From JBFWRK01 sp050248955 (GTDB lineage: Bacteria; Actinomycetota; Acidimicrobiia; Acidimicrobiales; Ilumatobacteraceae): a stretch of 64,000 nucleotides of DNA. This document shows positions 9,234 through 17,168 of the stretch, piece by piece (the first letter of the stretch is position 1; each line of letters starts with the position of its first letter). The stretch spans positions 186,001 to 250,000 of the forward strand of contig JBFWRK010000002.1 in NCBI GenBank assembly GCA_050248955.1, in the 5' to 3' direction. The translations under genes were made by a program, and so were the position numbers. Below the pieces are notes generated by a model that saw only the letters and a program-made list of their open reading frames with translations, made no database searches and was not told where the DNA came from.

Positions 9234-9920
9234 ATGCCCCGTCGACGTGCCTCGGCGTCCGAATCGCGACAGGACCCGGAGTCCGACCGCGCTGAACCCG
9301 TGGTCGCCGAACAGGCCCGGATCCATGTCCTGCGCGATGGGCACCGGATCCTCGTGCGCCCGCTGCTACCGGTCGACCGAGCACAGATGGCAGAGCGCTA
9401 CGCAGAGCTCTCACCGTCCTCACGTCGATCACGGTTCGGCACAGCACCTGATGAGCTGTCGCCACATCAGCTCGACCAGCTCGTCGATCTCGACTACGAC
9501 GACCGGTTCGCCCTGGGGGCCGTGGCCGTCGACGAGCCCGGTGAGCCAGGAGTCGGCGTCGCCCGATACGCACGTGACAGCGACGACCCGACGGCGGCCG
9601 AGGCCGCGGTGATCGTGATCGACGCGTATCAGCACCGTGGCATCGGCTCGCTCCTCCTGTGGGATCTCATCGCCGTGGCACGGGCACATGGGATCACGAC
9701 GTTCACGGCGACGGTGATGTGGGAGAGCGCCGAGCTGCTCGATGCGGTCCGCTGCGCGGGAGCGACCGTCGAGCCGGCCGAGCCCGGTGTCGCCGCCGTT
9801 CGGTTCCAACTGCCCGATGAAGGGCCCACGTTGGACGAGGTGGACGCCGGTTCCCCCGAACGGCTGCGCCACTGGTGGGAGTGGTACCCGAGGAGCACGC
9901 CCTCCCCGCCGCAACGCTGA
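9234..9920 (+). CDS. GNAT-family N-acetyltransferase, possible protein acetyltransferase
   Basis: 228-residue protein whose centre (about 33-185) is a GNAT fold: GVGVARYARD as beta4, VIDAYQHRGIGSLLLWDL as the acetyl-CoA pyrophosphate loop (Q/RxxGxG/A), and a final HGITTFTATV. The N-terminal 35 residues are polar, and no cyclic-nucleotide domain is present. It lies 6 bp after the acyl-CoA synthetase gene. In mycobacteria and other bacteria, GNAT lysine acetyltransferases inactivate acyl-CoA synthetases; that role here is inferred from position only. It converges on carbamate kinase with an 8-bp gap. Confidence 0.75.
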   Translation: MPRRRASASESRQDPESDRAEPVVAEQARIHVLRDGHRILVRPLLPVDRAQMAERYAELSPSSRRSRFGTAPDELSPHQLDQLVDLDYDDRFALGAVAVDEPGEPGVGVARYARDSDDPTAAEAAVIVIDAYQHRGIGSLLLWDLIAVARAHGITTFTATVMWESAELLDAVRCAGATVEPAEPGVAAVRFQLPDEGPTLDEVDAGSPERLRHWWEWYPRSTPSPPQR

Positions 9921-9928
9921 GTTGGCCG

Positions 9929-10837
9929 TCAGTCGGGCCGCACGAGGGTGCCGCGCTCCCCCGTCAGGACGGCCGCGGCGTCGGCGAGCGAACCGATCGC
10001 CGCAACGTGGCCGGTGCGCTCGACGAATCGGCACACCGCGTCGACCTTCGGACCCATCGAGCCGGCTGGGAACGGCATGGCCCGCAGCACCGCCGGCGTG
10101 GTGTCGTGGATCAGCTGCGCGTCCGGCGTTCCGTGGTCGCTGAACACGCCGTCGACGTCGGTCAGCACGATCAGCGCGTCTGCGCCCATCTCCTCGGCGA
10201 GCAAGGCGGCGGTGAGGTCCTTGTCGACCACGGCCTCGACGCCCTCCAGGTGTCCGTCGGCGTCGACGACCACCGGGATGCCACCACCGCCGGCGCACAC
10301 GACGACGACCGCGGCGTCGACCAGGAGCCGGATCACGTCCGCCTCGACGATCCGGAGCGGCACCGGTGAGGCGACCACGCGCCGCCACCGGTCGCCGTCG
10401 GCGGCGATGTTCCAGCCACGCGAGCCGGCGAGCTCCTCGGCCTCGGTCGCTTCGTACACCGGGCCGACGAACTTGGTGGGCAGCTCGAACGCCGGATCGT
10501 TCGCGTCGACGACGGTCTGCGTGACCACCGCCGAGACGAGCCGCTCGGGGAGCCGATTCTGGAGCTCTTGGACGAGCCAGTACCCGATCAGACCCTGCGT
10601 CTCGGCGCCGAGCGTGTCGAGCGGGTAGGGGCGGCGGAGCGTTCGGTCGCTCGCCGACTCGATGGCCAGCACGCCGACCTGCGGTCCGTTGCCATGGGTG
10701 ATGATCACGTCGTGGTCGTGGACCAGCGGGACGAGCGCGGCCACGGCGATCGCGACGTTGTGCTCCTGGATGTCGTAGTCGGGACGATCGCCCCGCTCGA
10801 GCAGGGCGTTGCCTCCGACGGCGATGACGATGCGCAC
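9929..10837 (-). CDS. arcC: Carbamate kinase
   Basis: Transfers phosphate from carbamoyl phosphate to ADP, giving ATP and carbamate (CO2 plus ammonia). 302 residues, typical length. Seen: N-terminal VIAVGGNALLERGD, IITHGNGPQVG, VVVCAGGGGIPVV and KDLTAALLAEEMGAD, all diagnostic of the family. The GTG start is 1 nt after the stop of the upstream YgeY-like hydrolase, so the two are co-translated. Its neighbours are YgeY- and YgeW-like proteins and molybdenum hydroxylases rather than arginine deiminase genes. The carbamoyl phosphate therefore probably comes from a ureido compound of purine breakdown, as with E. coli YqeA. Confidence 0.92.
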   Translation of the reverse strand: MRIVIAVGGNALLERGDRPDYDIQEHNVAIAVAALVPLVHDHDVIITHGNGPQVGVLAIESASDRTLRRPYPLDTLGAETQGLIGYWLVQELQNRLPERLVSAVVTQTVVDANDPAFELPTKFVGPVYEATEAEELAGSRGWNIAADGDRWRRVVASPVPLRIVEADVIRLLVDAAVVVVCAGGGGIPVVVDADGHLEGVEAVVDKDLTAALLAEEMGADALIVLTDVDGVFSDHGTPDAQLIHDTTPAVLRAMPFPAGSMGPKVDAVCRFVERTGHVAAIGSLADAAAVLTGERGTLVRPD

Positions 10838-10838
10838 G

Positions 10839-12377
10839 TCAGATCGACGCGAACACGCTCGGGAAGCGGGCGAGCACCGCGATCGCGTGCTCGAGCTCGC
10901 GCTCGTCGACGCACTCCCCGATGCGATGGGTGTTCTGCTCGACGCCGGCGCCGATGCCGAACATCGCGGGATGCTTCACCGGGCCGGCGGTCACCCAGTG
11001 CTTCGAGGGCGGGACGTCGATCGAGTCGTCGTCGGCGGGCACCGGGAACCCGACGCCATCGGTGGAGAAGACCCACCGGTCGACGCGCGGCTCACGACGC
11101 CGTGCACCGGCCGTCGCGCCGTCGGCGGGCTCGGTGACATGGGGACTGACCACCCGGCGATACGTGTCGACCGCAGCCCTGATGGCCGGGTGGTCGTCGG
11201 GAGTGACCCAGCTCGGGTAGATCTGCGAGTTGCCCGGCCGATAGCCCGTGCCCGTGGGCGCGTCGTAGACGGGCACGGTGACATCGACTTGGAGACCGGC
11301 GTCCCGGGCGGCGCGCACAGCGCCGAGGCGCTCGATCTCGGCGAGCGCCTGCTCGGCGGTCTCGCCCTCCGTCAGGCGACGGTCGAAGCGGAACGTGAAC
11401 CGTTCGGGCACGGCGCAGTCACTCGGCGTGTCGAGCGCCGCCCACGACGCCGTCCGTGTGCCGCTCCCGAGGAACTCGTGGTCGGCGAACCCGGTCGTGA
11501 TCGCCTGCTGCGCGGCCTCGGCGAGGATCGCTCCGCCGTGCTCCAGCGGGTTGAGCCCGAGGTGTGGCATCGACCCGTGACAGGAACGGCCGGTGACGGT
11601 CACCTCGATCTGCATCCGCCCGCGCTGGCCGCGGTAGATGCCCAGCGCGCCTTTCTCGTTGTCCCCGGTGCCTTCGGTGAGGATCACGACGTCGGGCACG
11701 AGGTGTGGTGTCGCGCCGCGCAACGTCGTGCCCATCACGTAGCGCGGACCGCCGCCGTCGTTGTCCTCCTCGGCGACCGTGGCATACGCGCGGACGACGA
11801 CACCGTGGAGCGCGCCTTCGGGTGCCAGTTCGAGGAGGATCTTCGTGGCGATGATCTGCGAGACGACCCCGGCGAGCTGATCCGCGGTGCCGCGGCCGAA
11901 CACGAGGTGCTCCCACTCGTCGTCCGGCGGGAGATAGCCGAGCTCGGCGCGGAGCGCATCGTGGTCGAGCCGCGACGCGTCGACGAGGCCGAGATAGGGG
12001 TCGACCGCGCCACCGAACTTGTCGCGCCACTGGTCGCGGAGCGCGTCGACCGTGTCCGAGTGCCCGTCGAAGTAGACGACCTTCTTGTCGTCGGGAGCGA
12101 TGCCGTCGAGACCGTCCTGCACGGTCCACACCAGGTTCCCGAACGGGTCGAACCAGACGTCGTCCGCGCTGTGCACGGCCTGGACGTCGACGATCGTGTC
12201 GCGCAGCATCTCGAGGCGCGCCCGTTCGTGGTTCGACAGACCGGCGCGGGGGTCACCGCCCTGCTCCTCCGGCTGATCGACCTGGGTGGCCGGGATGCGA
12301 ACCGCTTCCTTCAGGATCGCGACCGCCAGTGGTCGGTACCGGGCGGCCAGCTCGGCAACCTTCTCGTCGAGCGACAT
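10839..12377 (-). CDS. ygeY: YgeY-like M20 metallohydrolase (purine/ureide catabolism)
   Basis: M20 dinuclear zinc hydrolase, 512 residues. Metal and catalytic motifs are visible: YFDGHSDTVD (His ligand plus Asp), GRGTADQLAG (bridging Asp), TVAEEDNDGG (catalytic and ligand Glu) and a late His in KHWVTAGPVKHP. It resembles YgeY of the E. coli ygeW-ygeX-ygeY-hyuA-yqeA cluster but is about 100 residues longer, with an extra charged segment after residue 40 and another near 440-470. ATG 12377 was chosen because GGAGGA precedes it by 5 nt; the open frame extends 11 codons further without a site. It lies between YgeW and carbamate kinase; the substrate is not established. Confidence 0.8.
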   Translation of the reverse strand: MSLDEKVAELAARYRPLAVAILKEAVRIPATQVDQPEEQGGDPRAGLSNHERARLEMLRDTIVDVQAVHSADDVWFDPFGNLVWTVQDGLDGIAPDDKKVVYFDGHSDTVDALRDQWRDKFGGAVDPYLGLVDASRLDHDALRAELGYLPPDDEWEHLVFGRGTADQLAGVVSQIIATKILLELAPEGALHGVVVRAYATVAEEDNDGGGPRYVMGTTLRGATPHLVPDVVILTEGTGDNEKGALGIYRGQRGRMQIEVTVTGRSCHGSMPHLGLNPLEHGGAILAEAAQQAITTGFADHEFLGSGTRTASWAALDTPSDCAVPERFTFRFDRRLTEGETAEQALAEIERLGAVRAARDAGLQVDVTVPVYDAPTGTGYRPGNSQIYPSWVTPDDHPAIRAAVDTYRRVVSPHVTEPADGATAGARRREPRVDRWVFSTDGVGFPVPADDDSIDVPPSKHWVTAGPVKHPAMFGIGAGVEQNTHRIGECVDERELEHAIAVLARFPSVFASI

Positions 12378-12406
12378 GTCGTTCCTCCGGTTCGGTACGT
12401 GCGAGA

Positions 12407-13519
12407 TCACTGCGCCACGCGTGCAGCGAGATCATCGACCTTCGCTGCTGCGAGCAGCGCCATGATCACGTAGAGCTTCTTGTTGGCTTGGCGGGCGACC
12501 GACAGGCGGAAGCGGTCCATCACCTCGGGGCTCACCTCGGCACCGATGTCGGCGGGTAGGCAGTGCAAGTAGAGCGCGCTGTCGGTCAGCGACATCCGCC
12601 GTTCGTCGCAGATCCAGTCGCGATGCGCTGCGTTGCCCGCCAGCGCGCGCTGCTCGATGTCGCGCATCGCCGACGTGTCGCCGGCGCGGTTGGCGGCGAC
12701 ACGCTCGAGCATCAGGGCATGCGGGCCCCACGACTTCGGGTACACCGCATGCGCGCCGGCGAAGGCGGCGTCCATGTCGTCGGTGACCTCGAACGACCCG
12801 CCCGACCGAGCAGCGCCGTCGCGCGCCCACTGCATCGGCTCGGGCAGGAGCTCGTAACCGGCCGGATGCGCCAGCGTGACGTGGGCGCCGAAGCGGGCGA
12901 GCAGCGACACGAGGCCCTGGGGGACCGACAGCGGCTTGGCGTAGCTCGGCGAGTACGCCCACGACACCGTGATCCGCTTGCCGACGACGTCGCTCCCGAA
13001 GTGCTCGCGCATCCACAGCAGATCGGCGAGGGTCTGCGTGGGGTGGTCGATGTCGCACTGCAGGTTCACGATCGGCACGGTGCGCCGGTCGTTCGTCGCC
13101 GCGAGGTAGTCGTCGATGCCCCGCTTGACGGCGCGCATGAACGAGTTGCCCTCACCGAGGATCAGGTCGTGCCGGACGCCGAGTGCGTGCGCGTTCATGC
13201 CCAGCATCGCACCGGTCTCCTCGGCGGTCTCCCCGTGCGCCACCTGGGTGGACGAGCCGTCGACAATCACCGGCTGCATGCCGAGCCGCGCGGCCGCGCC
13301 TGCCCAGGCCGACTTGGTGCGCGTCGAGTTGTCGAAGAAGAGCGCGTAGGCGAGCTCGTCGCGCAAGAGCGCGGTCGACGCGCCGGTCCGATCGAGCTCG
13401 CCGAAGCGGGCGGCGAGCGCGAGCACGGCGTCGAGCTCGCTCGTCGACCAGTCCTGCGTCGTCAGCAGGCTTCGACCACGAAGGGAGGCGAGGACGCCAG
13501 GATCCGGGAGCGTGTCCAT
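12407..13519 (-). CDS. ygeW: YgeW-like carbamoyltransferase
   Basis: Member of the aspartate/ornithine carbamoyltransferase superfamily, 370 residues. The carbamoyl-phosphate loop appears as FFDNSTRTKSAW (STRT) and the second binding motif as CDIDHPTQTLADLLW (HPxQ). The C-terminal LPADIGAEVSPEVMD replaces the HCLP region of ornithine transcarbamylase (LHCLPADIG is present). YgeW proteins work in anaerobic purine/ureide breakdown, where running in reverse would yield carbamoyl phosphate for the neighbouring carbamate kinase. The ATG overlaps the stop of the molybdenum hydroxylase gene by one base (TGATG), which fixes the start and indicates translational coupling. Confidence 0.83.
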   Translation of the reverse strand: MDTLPDPGVLASLRGRSLLTTQDWSTSELDAVLALAARFGELDRTGASTALLRDELAYALFFDNSTRTKSAWAGAAARLGMQPVIVDGSSTQVAHGETAEETGAMLGMNAHALGVRHDLILGEGNSFMRAVKRGIDDYLAATNDRRTVPIVNLQCDIDHPTQTLADLLWMREHFGSDVVGKRITVSWAYSPSYAKPLSVPQGLVSLLARFGAHVTLAHPAGYELLPEPMQWARDGAARSGGSFEVTDDMDAAFAGAHAVYPKSWGPHALMLERVAANRAGDTSAMRDIEQRALAGNAAHRDWICDERRMSLTDSALYLHCLPADIGAEVSPEVMDRFRLSVARQANKKLYVIMALLAAAKVDDLAARVAQ

Positions 13520-15765
13520 CACCTCGGGTGTACCAGATCGGACGTGCCCGCGATGTCCCCCGGCCGAACGGGGATGTGCCACAGCGCGCTGCCGGTCGCG
13601 GCCCGGATCGCGGCGACGATCGCCGGCGTGGAGGAGATCGCCGGCAGCTCGCCCATGCCTCTCGCACCGAACGGCCCCCAGGAGCCCGGTTCTTCGATCA
13701 ACGTCGAGCCGACGTCGGGCATGTCGAGCATCGTGGGCAACAGGTAGTCGGTGAAGTCGGGGTTGCGCACGATCCCGCCGTCCAGGATCAGCTCCTCCAT
13801 CACGGCCATGCCGAGACCCTGTGCGATGCCGCCCTCGATCTGCCCGACGACCTGCAGCGGGTTGATCGCGTGCCCGACGTCCTGGGCCGTGTCGATGCGA
13901 ACGACCCGGACGAGGCCGAGCTCCGGGTCGACATCGACGACGGCTCGATGCGCTGCGACTGTGAAGTCGGCGTGGAGCGTGCCCTGACCGTCGCTGTCCG
14001 CCTGCTCAGTGGGTGGGTGCCTGAACCGGACCTCCGCGACCCGCGGGGCGTGGTCGACGAGCTCGGCCCACGGCAGCACGAGCTCACCGCGCCGCCAGAC
14101 GCCGTCGTCGCTCAGTTCGTCACCGTCGACGCCGACGAGCGCGTCGCGGCGGACCTCCGCGCAGGCCTGGAGCACTGCTCCGCCCGCCATCTGGGTCTGG
14201 CGGGATGCCGACGTGGAGCCTGCCGAGCCGATCCGGGAGGTGTCGGCGAAGTCGACGTGGACACGTTCCACACCGAGCGCGGTGCGGGCGATCTGCTGGA
14301 GCAGGGTGACCATGCCCTGGCCGACCTCGACGGCAGCGGTGTGGATCACCGCTCCCCTGCTGGTCAGCTCGACCCGGGCGTCGGCGTAGTCGTCGAACCC
14401 CTCGCTGAAGCCGGTGTTCTTGAACCCGACAGCGATGCCGACGCCGCGGACGACGTGTCGCGGCTCGGTGGTGAGACCTGAACCGCCGGGCAGTCGGAGT
14501 GGGTCAGGGTCGGGGTCCTGCTCGGGCAGGGGGAGGGCGCTCACCGTGCGGAGCGCTTCGCCGAGCGGGAACGGTTCGACGATCATCTGACCAGTGGTCG
14601 GCAACCGATCACCCCGGCCGAGCACGTTGCGGAGGCGGAGCTCCACGGGATCCAGGTCGAGCGCGGCGGCGAGCCGATCCATCTGGGCTTCGTACGCGAT
14701 GCACGGCTGGTTGGCGCCGAAGCCGCGCATCGCGCCGGCCGGCGGATGGTTGGTCCGCAGGGCGTAGCCGTCGATGCACGTGGTCGCGCACTGATACGGC
14801 CCGGCGGCGAAGTACGTCGCGTTGGCGATCACGGCATCGCTCGTGGTCCGGTACGCGCCACCGTCGAGGAGGAGGCGGGCATCGACGCGGACGAGGCGCC
14901 CGTCCCGGTCGGCTTCGTGCCGGTACCACATCCGGGCTGCGTGGCGCTTCACGTGGGCGGCGAAGCTCTCGGTCCGGTCGTACACCATCTTCACCGGCCT
15001 GCCGGTGAGCAGCGCCAGCATCGCGACGTGGGTCTGGAGGCTGAGGTCCTCGCGCGCGCCGAACGCGCCGCCGAGTCCCCCGATGTGGATCCGCACCTGC
15101 TCGGCTCGCAGGCCGAGGCAGGCCACGATCTGGCCGTGGTCGACGTGGGTCCACTGGCTCGGACCCCAGAGATCGATGCCTCCCGTGCCGTCGGGGACGG
15201 CGACACCGGCCTCGGTGCCGAGCGGCGCCTGATCGATCGTGCCGACCTCGTAGTAGCCGTCGATCACGACCTCGCCATGACGTGCCTGGTCGCCGTGGCG
15301 GATGCGCGCGTGGCGGTAGAGCGCGCCTCGCTCCAGGGCCTCGACGAGGTCGGTGACCGGCTCGAGCTCGTCGAGCTCCACGACGATCGCTGCGGCGGCG
15401 CGCCGGGCGGTGACGAGGTCGTCGGCGGCCACGATCGCGATCGCCTCGCCCCAGTGGCGGATCTCACCGTCCGCCAACACGGGTTGATCGGCCTCGTGCT
15501 GGCCTTGGAACCGAAGTCCGGGAACGTCGTGCTGGGTCATGACGGACAGGACGCCGGGCATCGCGAGCGCAGGCGTCACGTCGAGCTTCACGATCCGGGC
15601 GCGGGCGACCGTGGCCCGCCGCGTCGCGCCCCACACCATCCGATCGAACACGAGATCGGAGAGGAACGGGAATCGCCCGGTGACCTTGTCCGGCGCGTCC
15701 GGTCGTGGCACCGATTCGCCGACACCACCACGGACGACGGGTGGGACGACGGCGGTTGCTGTCAC
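13519..15765 (-). CDS. Xanthine dehydrogenase-family molybdopterin-binding subunit (first copy)
   Basis: Molybdenum-cofactor subunit of a xanthine-oxidase-family hydroxylase, 748 residues. Seen: the aldehyde oxidase/xanthine dehydrogenase a/b hammerhead domain in the first ~120 residues, GGLGGAFGARED, PAGAMRGFGANQ (cofactor contact), AAVEVGQGMVTLLQQ and, near the C-terminus, GARGMGELPA, which supplies the active-site Glu. GTG 15765 was taken as start because GGAG precedes it by about 8 nt; an ATG at 15831 would add 22 atypical residues and overlap the divergent gene's start. It heads the minus-strand operon with YgeW, YgeY and carbamate kinase and faces the FAD subunit across 66 bp. It likely hydroxylates a purine. 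Confidence 0.85.
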   Translation of the reverse strand: MTATAVVPPVVRGGVGESVPRPDAPDKVTGRFPFLSDLVFDRMVWGATRRATVARARIVKLDVTPALAMPGVLSVMTQHDVPGLRFQGQHEADQPVLADGEIRHWGEAIAIVAADDLVTARRAAAAIVVELDELEPVTDLVEALERGALYRHARIRHGDQARHGEVVIDGYYEVGTIDQAPLGTEAGVAVPDGTGGIDLWGPSQWTHVDHGQIVACLGLRAEQVRIHIGGLGGAFGAREDLSLQTHVAMLALLTGRPVKMVYDRTESFAAHVKRHAARMWYRHEADRDGRLVRVDARLLLDGGAYRTTSDAVIANATYFAAGPYQCATTCIDGYALRTNHPPAGAMRGFGANQPCIAYEAQMDRLAAALDLDPVELRLRNVLGRGDRLPTTGQMIVEPFPLGEALRTVSALPLPEQDPDPDPLRLPGGSGLTTEPRHVVRGVGIAVGFKNTGFSEGFDDYADARVELTSRGAVIHTAAVEVGQGMVTLLQQIARTALGVERVHVDFADTSRIGSAGSTSASRQTQMAGGAVLQACAEVRRDALVGVDGDELSDDGVWRRGELVLPWAELVDHAPRVAEVRFRHPPTEQADSDGQGTLHADFTVAAHRAVVDVDPELGLVRVVRIDTAQDVGHAINPLQVVGQIEGGIAQGLGMAVMEELILDGGIVRNPDFTDYLLPTMLDMPDVGSTLIEEPGSWGPFGARGMGELPAISSTPAIVAAIRAATGSALWHIPVRPGDIAGTSDLVHPR

Positions 15766-15831
15766 GGCTCGTGCTCCAGTGCAAGGGCTCGGCGGGATCG
15801 AACCCGCAGCGCGGAGCCTACTGTGAGCCAC

Positions 15832-16695
15832 ATGGACGCCGTGCTGTCACGAGCCGCAGTCGACCGGTACGAGCGACCGTCCGAGCTGGTCGAGGCCTAC
15901 CGGCTGCTGCAGGAGTCCGGCGACGCAGGCCGAGTGGTCGGTGGTGGCACCGATCTGGCCCTGCACCTCCCCGCCGGCGTCACGATGCTGATCGACCTCA
16001 CTCGACTCCCGCTCTCGCACATCGAGCAGCGCGACGGTCGGGTCGCCGTGGGCGCGACCACCACGTTGGCGACGATCGCCCGGGACCCGACGCTCGCCGA
16101 CCTGGCAGGCGGTCTGCTTGCGAGCGTGCTCGGCCAGCTGGGTTCCCAGGCGCTCCGCAACATCGCAACCCTCGGTGGGCACCTGGCACGCGGACGATTG
16201 TCCGATCTGGTGCCGGCGCTGTTGGTGCTCGATGCGGAGGTGGTCCTGTTCGACGGCGACGAGCACATCGTGCCGCTCGCCGAGCTGTACGACGCCGGTT
16301 GGTGCAACCGTCCGATGGTGATCACCGAGGTGCGTCTCGCCGCGCTGGAGCGGCCACCGGTGACCGGCTTCATCCGCTTCTCGCGCACCACGTTCGACTT
16401 CGCGATCCTCAACTGTGCGGTGGCGCTCCACCTCGCAGCCGACGGCATCGAGTCGGCCCGGGTTGCGGTCGGGGAGACTCCGGCGCTGGCGCGTCGGGTT
16501 ACCGACGTCGAGCAGTTCCTCGCGGGTCGCCGCCTCGACGCGGGCACGATCACGGGCGCTGCCGATCTGGCGCGAGAGCACGTGACGACCGGCGACGATC
16601 AGCGGGCCTCGGCCGAGTACCGCCGCCACCTCGTCGGCATCGGGGTTCGCCGTGCGCTGCGGATGGCGGCCGGTGCTCCGGAGGTCGAACCATGA
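15832..16695 (+). CDS. Xanthine dehydrogenase-family FAD-binding subunit
   Basis: FAD subunit (CoxM/XdhB type), 287 residues, that passes electrons from the 2Fe-2S subunit to the final acceptor. FAD-binding loops: VVGGGTDLALHL (about 38-49) and NIATLGGHLARGRLSDLVPALLVLDA (about 107-132). In the second loop the usual GGN is GGH. C-terminal CO-dehydrogenase-flavoprotein domain present. The start could also be the in-frame GTG at 15823; neither has a good Shine-Dalgarno. The stop overlaps the 2Fe-2S gene by 4 bp, and the gene is divergent from a large-subunit gene, so both operons can be co-regulated from 15766-15831. Confidence 0.85.
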   Translation: MDAVLSRAAVDRYERPSELVEAYRLLQESGDAGRVVGGGTDLALHLPAGVTMLIDLTRLPLSHIEQRDGRVAVGATTTLATIARDPTLADLAGGLLASVLGQLGSQALRNIATLGGHLARGRLSDLVPALLVLDAEVVLFDGDEHIVPLAELYDAGWCNRPMVITEVRLAALERPPVTGFIRFSRTTFDFAILNCAVALHLAADGIESARVAVGETPALARRVTDVEQFLAGRRLDAGTITGAADLAREHVTTGDDQRASAEYRRHLVGIGVRRALRMAAGAPEVEP

Positions 16696-17168
16696 TCCCG
16701 ATCGACGTGACCATCGACGGCCGGGCGTGTTCGCTCGATGTCGAGCCCGGCGCCACCCTGCTCGAGGCGCTCCGCGCCGCAGGCCACACGAGCGTGAAGG
16801 ACGGGTGCTCCAGTGGGGACTGCGGGGCCTGCGCGGTGCTGCTAAACGGCCTCGTCGTGAACTCGTGCTTCACGTTTGCCGCCCAGGTCGACGGCCGGAG
16901 CGTCGAGACGGTGGCCAGCCTCGCCCGTGACGGTGAGCTGCACCCGCTGCAACGCGCGTTCCTCGATGCCGGGGCCGTGCAGTGCGGGTACTGCACCCCG
17001 GGGATGCTGCTCGCGGCCACCGACCTGATCGCCCGGAACGACCGCCCCTCCGAGGCCGAGGTCCGCGGCGCGCTGGCCGGGACGCTGTGCCGCTGCACGG
17101 GGTTCGTGAAACCCGTCGAGGCGATCCTGCGCGCCGCCGACGAGATCAGCCGTGGCGACCATGGCTGA
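16692..17168 (+). CDS. Xanthine dehydrogenase-family 2Fe-2S subunit
   Basis: 158-residue electron-transfer subunit with both family clusters. The plant-ferredoxin-type cluster is formed by Cys in DGCSSGDCGACAVLLNG plus a later Cys in VVNSCFTF. The C-terminal alpha-helical cluster is formed by QCGYCTPGM and LCRCTGF. ATG start overlaps the FAD-subunit stop by 4 bp, and the next large-subunit gene begins before this one ends, so the three products are made together as one complex. Confidence 0.92.
   Translation: MIPIDVTIDGRACSLDVEPGATLLEALRAAGHTSVKDGCSSGDCGACAVLLNGLVVNSCFTFAAQVDGRSVETVASLARDGELHPLQRAFLDAGAVQCGYCTPGMLLAATDLIARNDRPSEAEVRGALAGTLCRCTGFVKPVEAILRAADEISRGDHG

Noticed and set aside
9929..13519. 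Arginine deiminase pathway assignment for carbamate kinase and the carbamoyltransferase
   Set aside because: No arginine deiminase or arginine/ornithine antiporter gene is present, and the carbamoyltransferase and hydrolase match YgeW and YgeY better.
15782..15810. tRNA-like T-arm text (GGGTTCGATCCCGCC on the minus strand) between the two hydroxylase operons
   Set aside because: The T-stem does not pair properly (one extra G), and no anticodon arm or acceptor partner exists on either side. It may be chance or a very old fragment.
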